DNA of 25,150 nucleotides from a virus. The translations under genes were made by a program, and so were the position numbers. The notes below the pieces were generated by a model. That model did no database searches. It was not told where the DNA came from and saw only the letters and a list, made by a program, of their open reading frames with translations. Positions 1-7,158 of this stretch are shown here, one piece after another. The stretch lies in the IMG/VR virus record IMGVR_UViG_3300042691_032078, positions 1-25,150 of that record. One strand, 5' to 3'. Each line of letters opens with the position of its first letter. Position 1 is the stretch's first letter.

Positions 1-3000
1 ACTTCAGGATGCGGTCGTCGCCGAACACCCCGGCGTCTTCCACCGGCGCCACCGGCACCTTCTTCTTGAACCCGAAGAGGATCGCGGTGCGGTTGGGGAT
101 GCCGGCAACCGCGTCGTAGAGGATTCCGTCGAAGCCGGCATCCGCCACCTCTTCCTCAAGTGCGTCGGCGTTAGGGTAAGTGTCTGCGACGATCCCTCGC
201 GGGTCAGCGGCGTAGTCGTAGAGGTTCGTCAGGCGAACGGAATAGCCGTTCTTGGCCGAGGCCAGCGCCTGCTCTTTGCCGGGCTGGGGGCCGCCGTCTT
301 CCTGCACGTAGAAGTTGAGGCGCGGGCTCTCAAGCCCGAAGCGACCGGGGCCAAAGCGCCGACGCTCGCCCCCCGCGAATGCGGTGCCGGCGAAGGTCGG
401 GTCCAACGCGTTCAACCCTCCCACCGGCGAGTAGTGGACCGCGAGCGCGGCCACTGCATCCTTCTGCGGCTTGCGGGCCGAGAAGGACGGCGGTGTTACG
501 CCTCCTTCCGGAAGCGCTTGTCCGAGTCGATTGCCAGCTGCGTCAGGTCCGCCGACATCACCTCGGCGACCCCCAGAACGGCTGAACTTGACTTCTCCGC
601 CTTGGTACTTCCGCTCGACTTCGCGGAAGACGTCCTCGATAGCGGGACCGAGTTCAGCCTCAAGCCGCCCAAGCTGATCCCCGAATCCGGCCTCAAGAAT
701 CCGCCGTCGATACCCTTCGCCATTGGTGTCCTCCTTCCAGTCATTCCCCACCAGCTCGCCGTCGGAGCGGAAACGAAGCGCCGTGAAAGTCAGTCCTTCC
801 GGCAAAGCCTTCGATGCGGCAGCAAACGCAACCTTGAACAGGTCGTCGTTCTTCTCCAACTGGCCGAAGTTGAGGAACCGAACGCCCGTCTCGTGGGGGA
901 TCGGGGCGACCTCCCGGGCGGTATCTTCCGACACCCCCTTGGCCATGATAGCACTGGTAACAGCGTCGTAGAGTTTTTGGGTCTCGTCCGGCGTCAACGG
1001 GCGCCCGAAATCAAGGTGAACGCCGTTGCTGGCCTTGTTCGTGTCCGAGTAGAACGGACGATGCCACGCCACCCCGTCCTGCTTGAGCAGCAGCCCGTAA
1101 ACTGCAGCAGCTGCGCCGAGTCGCGCTTTCGCAATCTCGGTCGCTGCCGGCTTCTCGGTCTTCAGCCCTTCGACCGGAACGTACTCGGCGGCGACCGCCA
1201 CGCGCTCCTGATTCGAGGGCGACACCGCACCCTGCCAGCCGCCGTAGCCGAACACCGAGGGCTCGGCGAGGATGTCGAACTCGCGCAGGATTCGGTCGCC
1301 GATTGCGTCAGCCATCCGCGCCTGAAGCTCGTTCTTCGCCTCCATGTTCTCGTGGATCCACGAGAGCAACGAGACGCTTTTGCTGGGAGTGGCTTCCCAC
1401 GCCAGCTGGCCACCGTTGGCGCGCAGCCCATTGCCGAAATGGAAGCCGGCGGTCTGCGCATCCTCGGCCGTCGGCGTGTGCGCCAGTGCGTTCTGCGCCC
1501 AGCGCAGTGCGTGCCGCGTTTCCGCAGCGTCGTCGGTGAATACGCGGTTGCGCTTTTCGTAGCGCATGTCCCCTGCCGCAATCGAATCCGCCTCGGTCTT
1601 CGCTTTGACCGTCGGGTTCTCCGACCGCGCCTTCATCGCCACCCAGATGGCCGCCTGCACCTGCTGGGGCTCCCAGCCCAGCTCCTTGGCGAGTCGGTTT
1701 GTCTCGATCTCGGCGAAGCGATACTGGGTAGCGGTGGGTGCGTCCGAGGGGTACTCGAATGCGCGCATCATCCACATGTCGATGGTCGCGCCCTGTAGGT
1801 CTTTCACGCGCGCCGGGTCGATGCGGGTCATCAGGTTGAGGTAGAAGTTGTTGGTCTTCTCCCCCATCCACTGGCGGACCGGAGCACCGTCGAACGCTGC
1901 CTGCGCTTTGCGGTCCTGCACCGCGGTCTTGACCGACACCGGCACCCCAGCCTTGAGCTGGTAGTAGGCCCGGATTGCGAGGGTTGTGTTGGAATCGACG
2001 CGGGCCTGCGGCGAATAGATCGCCAGCAGTTTGGCCATCAGGTCGGCGTCTTCGACGTTCCCGCCGACGAAGTCGAGAATGGCTTCGCTCGATTCTTCGT
2101 ACCAGAAGCGCCCGCTCTCCCCTTCCAGCGCCAATGCCTTCAACTGCTCGCGGAGTTTGCCGATCCGACGAACCGTGTTGTATTTCGGCGGGGCGCCGAT
2201 GTACTCCCCGTCCGCGTTCTTCGGGTGGTTGTACACCGCCCCGGCGCGGGACGCCGTACTCTCGCGCCCGGTGAGAGCCGCGCGAACTGCGTCGGAGAAG
2301 GTCGGCGAGATGTCCAGATACTCACCGCGGGCGTCGCGGCGGATCGCTCCGCGGGCGGGGATGTTCGCCTCGGCGATGAGCGCCCGGGCGCGTTCGAGGT
2401 CGCCTGAGACGCGCATACGCCCATCGCGTGCGGTCTGGAACGTGAACCCCTCCGCCGTGCCGGACCGACTGAACGCCAGCGCCTCGTCCACGGCCGCGCG
2501 CTCTCGACCCTCGGCGCTGTCGGGCCGGGCCGCGTAGGCTTCACGGTACTGGCCGCGGGAAGCGCGATCAGCCGCGCCGCGCGCCAAGGCGAGCAGCTGC
2601 TCGGGGGTGAACTGGCGGTCAAGGCCGAACCGGCGAAGGAAGCGATTGATCGCCGCCATGATGCGGTCGATCAGATCGATCTTCTGGTCGTAGTTCTGCT
2701 GGATGAAGTAGGCCAGCGCCTCTTCGGCGACGTCCTTGGGGTCGGTGTCCGGCGGCACCCGGTCGAACGCGTCCTTGACTCGGGCGTCGATCTTGGCCAG
2801 CGCCTTGAAGTCGGCGAGGACGTTGGCGAAGTCGCCGCCCAGCATTCCGCGCAGGCCATAGTGGACGCCGACCTCGTGGAGCGCGATGGCGGTCGCCGGC
2901 ACGTCCACCCACGAGCCGTCGTCCTGCTGCTCGCGCATCTCGTCGGCGATCAGGTACACGTCACCGTTGGGGGCGTAGAAGCCGCCGACCATCTCGCTGG

Positions 3001-6000
3001 GGGTCAGCTGACGGCGCCAGCGCTCCTCGACCTCTGCCCGGGTGTTGACCACCTTCAGCCACGGCTGGGCGCGCAGGCGCCGCGCCATGCGGGCGCCGAG
3101 ACCTTCGGTCAGCTCCCCCCAGACGCTGCTTTCAGTCCGCGAACGATTGCGAGGTGAAGCGGCACCGGCTCGATCCAAAGGACGCGCTGCGACTCCAGCT
3201 CGTCCAGCCAGATCGCCGCCGGCACGCTCTGCGCCCGCAAAAGCGCGCACGCTTCCGCGATCCGCGCCTCGGGGATCTCCGACTTGCCCCGGCGACTGCC
3301 CCCGAACAGAACTCTGGCCATCGGCTACACCTCCGCGGCTGCGGGAGTAGAGGAGGGCGTCGAGAGCAGACTTTGCCACGCCCCCAAGTGACTCTGCGCC
3401 AGCCTGTCCCAGTAGACGTCCGGATCCGGGAACGCCGCTGCGTGCTTTGCGTACGACGGCTGCTGCGAATACAGCTCTTTTAGCCGTGCTCGGACCAACG
3501 CCAACTTCTCTTGCTGCGTCGGTTCCTGCGATGTCGAGAAAGTCTTCATCGGTGGCCACCTCCCCGTTGGTCCACTCGAACTGTCGAGTGTTCTCATTAT
3601 ATGTGAGGTTGTGGAGGATGGGCAGCGCCTCGAACGCGTTCGACGCGCCCTTGAGGAACAGCAGGCCGGTGTTGCGGCGGTCGTCGCCCTCGAACTGAAA
3701 GCCTTCGACCCCCTGCGTGCGGTGCGGCACGAGGTGTTGGGTCGTACCCGTGCGCGCGGCCGATGCCGCCTGCTGCTCGGTCCGGCGGGTCTTGTTGATC
3801 TCGGTCAGGACGGTGTCAGGCAGCGCCTTCAGCCCGTTCCGCTGGGCGAACGTGTTGACGATGGCGTAGAGATGGCTGCCGTAGCCGCTGCCCTCGTCGA
3901 GTGCGCTTGCGTCCAGCCGCGTGCCGCCGTTGCCGAACACCTCCAGCGAGGCCTTGGTTCCATCCGGCATCGTGAAGTTGTAGACGTCGGACGCATTCGG
4001 TGAATACCCCTCCGGCATGCGCTCGACTTTGACCTTCGGCGCGACGGCCGCAGCGATGCCATCCATCGTCTGGACGCCTTCCGGCACCGGCGGCAGCTTG
4101 AACGCGCGTTCGCCGGCCCCGGCCACCTCGCGGAATGCGTCGGCGACCTCGTCGGCCATCGCGTCCCGGCTGCGAGGATCCACGAAGAACCAGTCCGGCT
4201 CGGAGTCCTCCGGCGCCGTCCCGTGGAGGCGACCCTCGGGGGTGTAGGTCGGCGTGCGCGGCTGCACGCGGCTGGACGACTTGCGGACGCGGTCTCCGCC
4301 GGCCGGCGCGTCGTCCTCGCGGTAGAAGTCCACCATCGGCGGCAGACCTTCCTCCGCCGCGTCCTGCTCTGCGCGCTGGCTGATGCCGCGCTCGGTGCGG
4401 AACTGAGCCAGTCGCTGGTCCAGCTCGGCCCGGCGCTCGTCCATCGAGCGCTGCGGCGCCTCCTGCTGCGGGGCCGGCATCGCTGCCGGCTGCAGGGCGG
4501 GTGGGGTGACGGCTGTCGTCACGTCTTCCTGTTTGCGCGAGCCCCAAACAGGGATCTCTTGCCGCATGCGACCGGCGCTGCGAAGCTGAGTGCCCGCAGG
4601 CAGCGTCGGCGCAATCGCAGCGCCTGCGGTCGGCAGCGGCTGCCGCACCTCGGCTCGGCGCGCGCTGCGCGCGCGGTCGAACGCGCCTGCGGCCAGATCC
4701 ACGCCTTCGACGGCAGCCGGCGTCGGCGCGGCCTCGACGATGCGCGTGGCGGTTTCGTTGGAACGCCGGGCGCGGTCGAACTCGCCCAGCGTCGGCAAGC
4801 CTTCGTTCGTGCTCCCCCAGATGTCGATCTGGCCCGCGCGGCGCGCTTGGTCTTCCGCGAGGCTAGGGTCGATCTCGGGATCGGTGAGCGCGCGGCGAAC
4901 GCGATACCCCTCGACGACTTCAGGTGCGGCGAACGCACCTGCGATGGGCGCCGTGGTCAGGGCGGCCTGCGCCACAGCGCTGCCGAGCCCCTCGGTTACG
5001 TCGCGGTCGCTGCCGGTGGACCGGGCGACCACGTTGCCTGTGAGTACATCGGCGGGCTCTTCGATCAGAGACTCGGTCGCGATCTCGCCGGCAACCTTCT
5101 TGCCGACCGACCCGGCGGCCATCTTGCCCGCCAGCAGGTCGTCAACGAAGTTGCCGCCGAGCTTGCTGGACAGGCCCGCGGTGGCCGCGCCGACGCCGCC
5201 CTGCGCGAGCACCGACCGCTGGATCCGCTCGCCTTTCAGCCGCAGATACGCCTGATCCGGGCCGATCTCCTCGGCCAGCTTCTGGAACGCGGGAGACTTC
5301 TGGATCACCCCAGCACGCCACTCGGCGTCGAAGTCGTCCGCCGCACCCGCACCGCCTTGGCCGCCGGTGACCAGTGCTGCGCCGCCCAGTACGCCGAGCG
5401 CTCGAGCTGCCGGGCCGAACTGCCCGAGCTGGTAGGCCGCCTCTTGCAGGGCACCGACAGGCTCGTCGAGGATCGCGCCGACCGTCCCCATGAACGAGGG
5501 GTTGTCCGCGATCCGAGACTGCATGCGCTGGCGCGCAGCAGGCATCGGGTAGCGCTCGTCTACGTGCTCCTGCAGCGCCTGCGCATAGTCGGCCCCCATA
5601 CGGCTGTATTGGGTTTGGTCCGCTACGGGCGCTGCAACCCCTCGGGATGACGCGGGCGCCGTGTTGGGGCCGAACAGCAAAGCCTCCTCATCGTAAAGCG
5701 GCTGATTGAGCACGTCGGCCGCAGTTCCTGCCGTGACGGCGCCCGCGCGCAGCACGCCGGCCGCCGCCTGCGGTGCGAGGTTGACCAGCGGGCCAGCGGC
5801 ATCCTCGATGTTGAGATCGCGGTCAAACCGGCTGGCTTTCCTGCTTTCGCGGAGCTTGCCATCAGTGCCCCAAACGCCGATCTGGCCCTCTTCGGACATC
5901 TGGACTTTCAGCTCTTCGAGCTGGCGCGCTTCTTCCCGGCGGGCAAACGCTTCTTCTGCCGTCTCCCGCTTGCGGCGGTTTCCGCGCCGGTTCATCCCGC

Positions 6001-6136
6001 GCGTGGGGACGCGGGAGTCGGCCGGTGGCTCTGAAACCACCGTCCACTCAGACGCCGGAGCCTTGGACGCCGGCGCCTCAGGCTCCGAGACCACGCGCCA
6101 TGCAGGCGCGGGCTCTGAAACGACCCGCCAGCTCAT
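1..6136 (-). CDS. Giant polyvalent virion protein (zincin + ADP-ribosyltransferase-like), C-terminus outside window
   Basis: One open frame of 2045 codons without a stop starts at ATG 6136 (ATGA overlap with the upstream gene) and leaves the window at base 1. Residues 3-37 hold three WxVVSEP copies. Gly/Ala-rich hydrophobic stretches near 243-265, 309-325 and 384-403 could touch membrane. Residues about 730-900 (GSGYGSHLYAI, TRRTEQ, GVGPSTAKRA) resemble a domain seen in phage polyvalent proteins. About 1015-1200 is a zincin-like metallopeptidase with HEVGVH at 1087-1092. About 1315-1510 (IDMWMMRA at 1452) and 1620-1800 (GVHLDFGRPLT, GNDWKED) resemble other polyvalent-associated domains. About 1895-2040 (VHYS at 1900, FAGTAF, AGFDGILYD) resembles phage ADP-ribosyltransferases. 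Linkers carry FSRS-type motifs. Polyvalent proteins are known to be delivered with phage or plasmid DNA and to counter host defences. That role here is inferred from domains and from its place after the ejection-protein cluster. Domain calls come from remembered family patterns. Confidence 0.82.
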   Translation of the reverse strand, partial: MSWRVVSEPAPAWRVVSEPEAPASKAPASEWTVVSEPPADSRVPTRGMNRRGNRRKRETAEEAFARREEARQLEELKVQMSEEGQIGVWGTDGKLRESRKASRFDRDLNIEDAAGPLVNLAPQAAAGVLRAGAVTAGTAADVLNQPLYDEEALLFGPNTAPASSRGVAAPVADQTQYSRMGADYAQALQEHVDERYPMPAARQRMQSRIADNPSFMGTVGAILDEPVGALQEAAYQLGQFGPAARALGVLGGAALVTGGQGGAGAADDFDAEWRAGVIQKSPAFQKLAEEIGPDQAYLRLKGERIQRSVLAQGGVGAATAGLSSKLGGNFVDDLLAGKMAAGSVGKKVAGEIATESLIEEPADVLTGNVVARSTGSDRDVTEGLGSAVAQAALTTAPIAGAFAAPEVVEGYRVRRALTDPEIDPSLAEDQARRAGQIDIWGSTNEGLPTLGEFDRARRSNETATRIVEAAPTPAAVEGVDLAAGAFDRARSARRAEVRQPLPTAGAAIAPTLPAGTQLRSAGRMRQEIPVWGSRKQEDVTTAVTPPALQPAAMPAPQQEAPQRSMDERRAELDQRLAQFRTERGISQRAEQDAAEEGLPPMVDFYREDDAPAGGDRVRKSSSRVQPRTPTYTPEGRLHGTAPEDSEPDWFFVDPRSRDAMADEVADAFREVAGAGERAFKLPPVPEGVQTMDGIAAAVAPKVKVERMPEGYSPNASDVYNFTMPDGTKASLEVFGNGGTRLDASALDEGSGYGSHLYAIVNTFAQRNGLKALPDTVLTEINKTRRTEQQAASAARTGTTQHLVPHRTQGVEGFQFEGDDRRNTGLLFLKGASNAFEALPILHNLTYNENTRQFEWTNGEVATDEDFLDIAGTDAAREVGVGPSTAKRAVFAAAVVRKARSGVPGSGRLLGQAGAESLGGVAKSALDALLYSRSRGGVADGQSSVRGQSPGQVGDPRGADRGSVRAFAGAERAGGDLAGRAGVAARPLDRAGAASPRNRSRTESSVWGELTEGLGARMARRLRAQPWLKVVNTRAEVEERWRRQLTPSEMVGGFYAPNGDVYLIADEMREQQDDGSWVDVPATAIALHEVGVHYGLRGMLGGDFANVLADFKALAKIDARVKDAFDRVPPDTDPKDVAEEALAYFIQQNYDQKIDLIDRIMAAINRFLRRFGLDRQFTPEQLLALARGAADRASRGQYREAYAARPDSAEGRERAAVDEALAFSRSGTAEGFTFQTARDGRMRVSGDLERARALIAEANIPARGAIRRDARGEYLDISPTFSDAVRAALTGRESTASRAGAVYNHPKNADGEYIGAPPKYNTVRRIGKLREQLKALALEGESGRFWYEESSEAILDFVGGNVEDADLMAKLLAIYSPQARVDSNTTLAIRAYYQLKAGVPVSVKTAVQDRKAQAAFDGAPVRQWMGEKTNNFYLNLMTRIDPARVKDLQGATIDMWMMRAFEYPSDAPTATQYRFAEIETNRLAKELGWEPQQVQAAIWVAMKARSENPTVKAKTEADSIAAGDMRYEKRNRVFTDDAAETRHALRWAQNALAHTPTAEDAQTAGFHFGNGLRANGGQLAWEATPSKSVSLLSWIHENMEAKNELQARMADAIGDRILREFDILAEPSVFGYGGWQGAVSPSNQERVAVAAEYVPVEGLKTEKPAATEIAKARLGAAAAVYGLLLKQDGVAWHRPFYSDTNKASNGVHLDFGRPLTPDETQKLYDAVTSAIMAKGVSEDTAREVAPIPHETGVRFLNFGQLEKNDDLFKVAFAAASKALPEGLTFTALRFRSDGELVGNDWKEDTNGEGYRRRILEAGFGDQLGRLEAELGPAIEDVFREVERKYQGGEVKFSRSGGRRGDVGGPDAAGNRLGQALPEGGVTPPSFSARKPQKDAVAALAVHYSPVGGLNALDPTFAGTAFAGGERRRFGPGRFGLESPRLNFYVQEDGGPQPGKEQALASAKNGYSVRLTNLYDYAADPRGIVADTYPNADALEEEVADAGFDGILYDAVAGIPNRTAILFGFKKKVPVAPVEDAGVFGDDRILK
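496..723 (-). CDS. Nested small protein (75 aa) in the +1 frame of the giant gene
   Basis: I do not recognise this protein. ATG 723 follows a perfect AAGGAGG with a 6-base spacer, and the frame ends with TAA. It lies wholly inside the giant ORF, shifted by +1, opposite giant residues about 1805-1881. By hand count 63 of 75 codons end in G or C (84%), against 40 of 77 (52%) in the giant frame over the same DNA. The C-terminal third (GVAEVMSADLTQLAIDSD) reads like an ordinary helical protein. The first half is Ser/Gly-rich and less convincing. In the giant frame the same DNA gives a plausible helix (LEAELGPAIEDVFREVE), so both frames may be translated. It has no membrane segment or signal peptide. 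It could instead be a chance ORF with a lucky ribosome site. Confidence 0.45.
   Translation of the reverse strand: MAKGIDGGFLRPDSGISLGGLRLNSVPLSRTSSAKSSGSTKAEKSSSAVLGVAEVMSADLTQLAIDSDKRFRKEA
730..736 (-). promoter_or_regulatory. Strong Shine-Dalgarno inside the giant gene
   Basis: The minus strand reads AAGGAGG-ACACCA-ATG. This is a full-length anti-16S match with a 6-base spacer to the ATG at 723. It lies in the middle of giant-frame codons (DWKEDTN), where no ribosome site is expected, and is the main argument for the nested gene at 496-723. Confidence 0.55.
3109..3321 (-). CDS. Nested small protein (70 aa), second of a tandem pair
   Basis: Function is not recognised. ATG 3321 follows GGAGG with an 8-base spacer. 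The upstream small gene ends at 3325, so the two are nearly contiguous and probably coupled. Of 70 codons, 57 end in G or C (81% by hand count), while the giant frame over the same bases reaches only 37 of 70 (53%). The composition is that of a normal soluble protein: an Arg/Lys-rich start (FGGSRRGKSEIPEARIAEA), then a segment with AAIWLDELESQ and LWIEPVPLHLAIV. There is no clear membrane helix. It lies opposite a low-complexity Gly/Ala/Arg/Ser linker of the giant protein (residues about 939-1009), just before the zincin domain. Either the linker was overprinted by this gene or the small gene was absorbed into the giant frame. Confidence 0.62.
   Translation of the reverse strand: MARVLFGGSRRGKSEIPEARIAEACALLRAQSVPAAIWLDELESQRVLWIEPVPLHLAIVRGLKAASGGS
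3325..3549 (-). CDS. Nested small protein (74 aa), first of a tandem pair
   Basis: Function is not recognised. I start it at ATG 3549 rather than at an earlier in-frame codon (3597), because only 3549 has a ribosome site (GGAGG, 9-base spacer). It stops with TAG. The protein is hydrophilic and mostly helical in appearance: QEKLALVRARLKELYSQQ near residues 13-30, then DPDVYWDRLAQSHLGAW and a Ser/Pro/Ala tail. By hand count 56 of 74 codons end in G or C (76%), against 37 of 75 (49%) in the giant frame over the same bases. The 5' third overlaps what looks like the end of a polyvalent-associated domain (GVGPSTAKRA, giant residues 879-888), so here both frames seem constrained. The surrounding DNA is also less GC-rich than its neighbours. 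Confidence 0.62.
   Translation of the reverse strand: MKTFSTSQEPTQQEKLALVRARLKELYSQQPSYAKHAAAFPDPDVYWDRLAQSHLGAWQSLLSTPSSTPAAAEV
3330..3334 (-). promoter_or_regulatory. Shine-Dalgarno for the 70-aa nested gene
   Basis: GGAGG followed by TGTAGCCG and ATG 3321. It is embedded in the last codons of the preceding 74-aa gene, as expected for coupled small genes. It fixes the start at 3321. Confidence 0.55.
3559..3563 (-). promoter_or_regulatory. Shine-Dalgarno for the 74-aa nested gene
   Basis: GGAGG followed by TGGCCACCG and ATG 3549. It lies within giant-frame codons (NGEVAT). It selects 3549 as the start over the in-frame codon at 3597, which has no comparable site. Confidence 0.55.
3596..3601 (-). 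promoter_or_regulatory. Possible -10 box (TATAAT) upstream of nested gene pair
   Basis: A perfect TATAAT on the minus strand lies 46 bases before the ATG at 3549, in a short dip of GC content (32 of 60 bases G or C in 3541-3600). No good -35 is present at 16-18 bases; the best is TGCCCA. The bases also encode part of TYNE in the giant frame, so the match may be coincidence. Confidence 0.22.
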
Positions 6137-7158
6137 CGCTTCGGTTCCATCTGCCCGTTGGGCAGGATCACCCATTCGTTACCCTGAGCGTCGGCCACGA
6201 CGGTCCCGGGTGCCTTGCCTTTGAGTTCTTCCGGTACAGGCTGCGTGCCGCCACTCTTAGCGCCGCCCTTATCGCCGCCCTTATCGCTCGGCGTGTCCAC
6301 GTCGAACAGCGGCGCCACGCGCTCGCGAACGAGCTTGCGCGCGGTGTTTTCGTCGAGCGGCTTGCCGTTGTACATCGGGCCTTGCCGCTCGTTCGGGCTG
6401 AACTCTCCGAAGATCTTGCCCGGCTCGGTCCACTTGCCCATCTCCACCCCAGCGACAGGGGCGCCGTAGGACTCCGCCAGTGCGAGGATGTTCTCCACCC
6501 CTTGCGTCTTGGTCAGCTCGGTGCTGAACTCCTTCAACCCCTTGACCGCCGTCAGCCGCTCGGTGGGGGTCGGCTTGCGGCTCGGGGCGTCGTTGTTGGC
6601 GTCGTCAGTTTTCCAGCGAGGCCCGCGCCCCACCTCAACCCAGTTACCGTTGGTCCATTCCTGCTGAACCGCTTCCCCAGTCTCCCGGTCGTAGACGGTG
6701 CGGGTCTTCGGCGCCGCTCCGCTCCCGCCACTGCCGCTCGGGCGGCTGCGGTACATTTCGGTGCGCTCGCGGTAGTTCTCCGCGTCCATCTCCGCCTTGT
6801 CGCGGCGGAACTCCATCATCGCCGCATCCTTCGGATCCAGCGCGTACGGGTCGGGCACGGTGTACTCCGGCCCGTCCTGCATCAGCGAGGGCTGGATGAT
6901 GCGGTTCTCTTCGTCGAACTGGGCACGCGTGGGCACCTTGGTCTGCTGGACCCAGTTGCCCGGGCCGCGCTGCACCGGCGCGCCGAACGGGGTCGGCGCC
7001 TGCGGTTCGAGGTCGTACTTGGCCTCGTACTGCATGCGGATGCGGCGGCGCTCCAGCGCCTCCTGCAGCTTGAGCTGGCGGGCCTCGTCAGACCGGCGCA
7101 TGCCCTCGTTGCCGGCCGCGGTCAGGAAACTGCCAGCGAAGTCTCCGAGGAAGCTCAC
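6133..7158 (-). CDS. Putative internal virion (ejection) protein, 341 aa
   Basis: No family is recognised with certainty. The start is GTG 7158, overlapping the previous stop (GTGA) and preceded by AGGAGGG with a 6-base spacer inside that gene. The N-terminus (MSFLGDFAGSFLTAAG) is a short amphipathic Gly/Ala/Phe helix followed by an Arg-rich helix, the same plan as the 117-aa protein at 7654-8007. The middle is hydrophilic with a Ser/Gly linker near residues 140-150, then a possible small beta motif (TVYDRETGEAVQQEWTNG). Lys/Gly repeats (DKGGDKGG) precede the C-terminal segment, which ends NEWVILPNGQMEPKR. Its position between nozzle and giant protein matches the T7 internal core genes. It could be a chaperone or connector rather than an ejected protein. 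Confidence 0.72.
   Translation of the reverse strand: MSFLGDFAGSFLTAAGNEGMRRSDEARQLKLQEALERRRIRMQYEAKYDLEPQAPTPFGAPVQRGPGNWVQQTKVPTRAQFDEENRIIQPSLMQDGPEYTVPDPYALDPKDAAMMEFRRDKAEMDAENYRERTEMYRSRPSGSGGSGAAPKTRTVYDRETGEAVQQEWTNGNWVEVGRGPRWKTDDANNDAPSRKPTPTERLTAVKGLKEFSTELTKTQGVENILALAESYGAPVAGVEMGKWTEPGKIFGEFSPNERQGPMYNGKPLDENTARKLVRERVAPLFDVDTPSDKGGDKGGAKSGGTQPVPEELKGKAPGTVVADAQGNEWVILPNGQMEPKR

Noticed and set aside
1308-1871. Minus-strand frames nested in the giant gene at 1308-1871, 1162-1581, 2140-2622, 2619-2912, 3816-4547 and 4519-4938
   Set aside because: They are Arg/Ser/Pro-rich with no ribosome site I could find, and the giant frame keeps very high third-position GC in most of these stretches, unlike at the three accepted nested ORFs.
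3085-3108. A separate gene starting near ATG 3088 that would split the giant ORF into two genes
   Set aside because: The upstream part would have no stop codon before it, and no strong ribosome site precedes 3088. I note it only as an alternative internal start.
3109-3549. Two compensating frameshift errors making one continuous protein through the +1 frame
   Set aside because: The +1 frame has a TAG at 3325 and a TGA at 3109, both next to ribosome sites, so a simple pair of indel errors would not give a longer protein. Read-level checks would still be useful.
4223-5650. Long plus-strand open frame (475 codons), and similar ones at 434-1798, 6025-7272, 7203-8741, 14406-16310, 17916-19592 and 19608-20750
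   Set aside because: They are antisense to well-supported minus-strand genes, are rich in Arg, Leu, Gly and Ala, and show no domains. Such shadows are expected in high-GC DNA.
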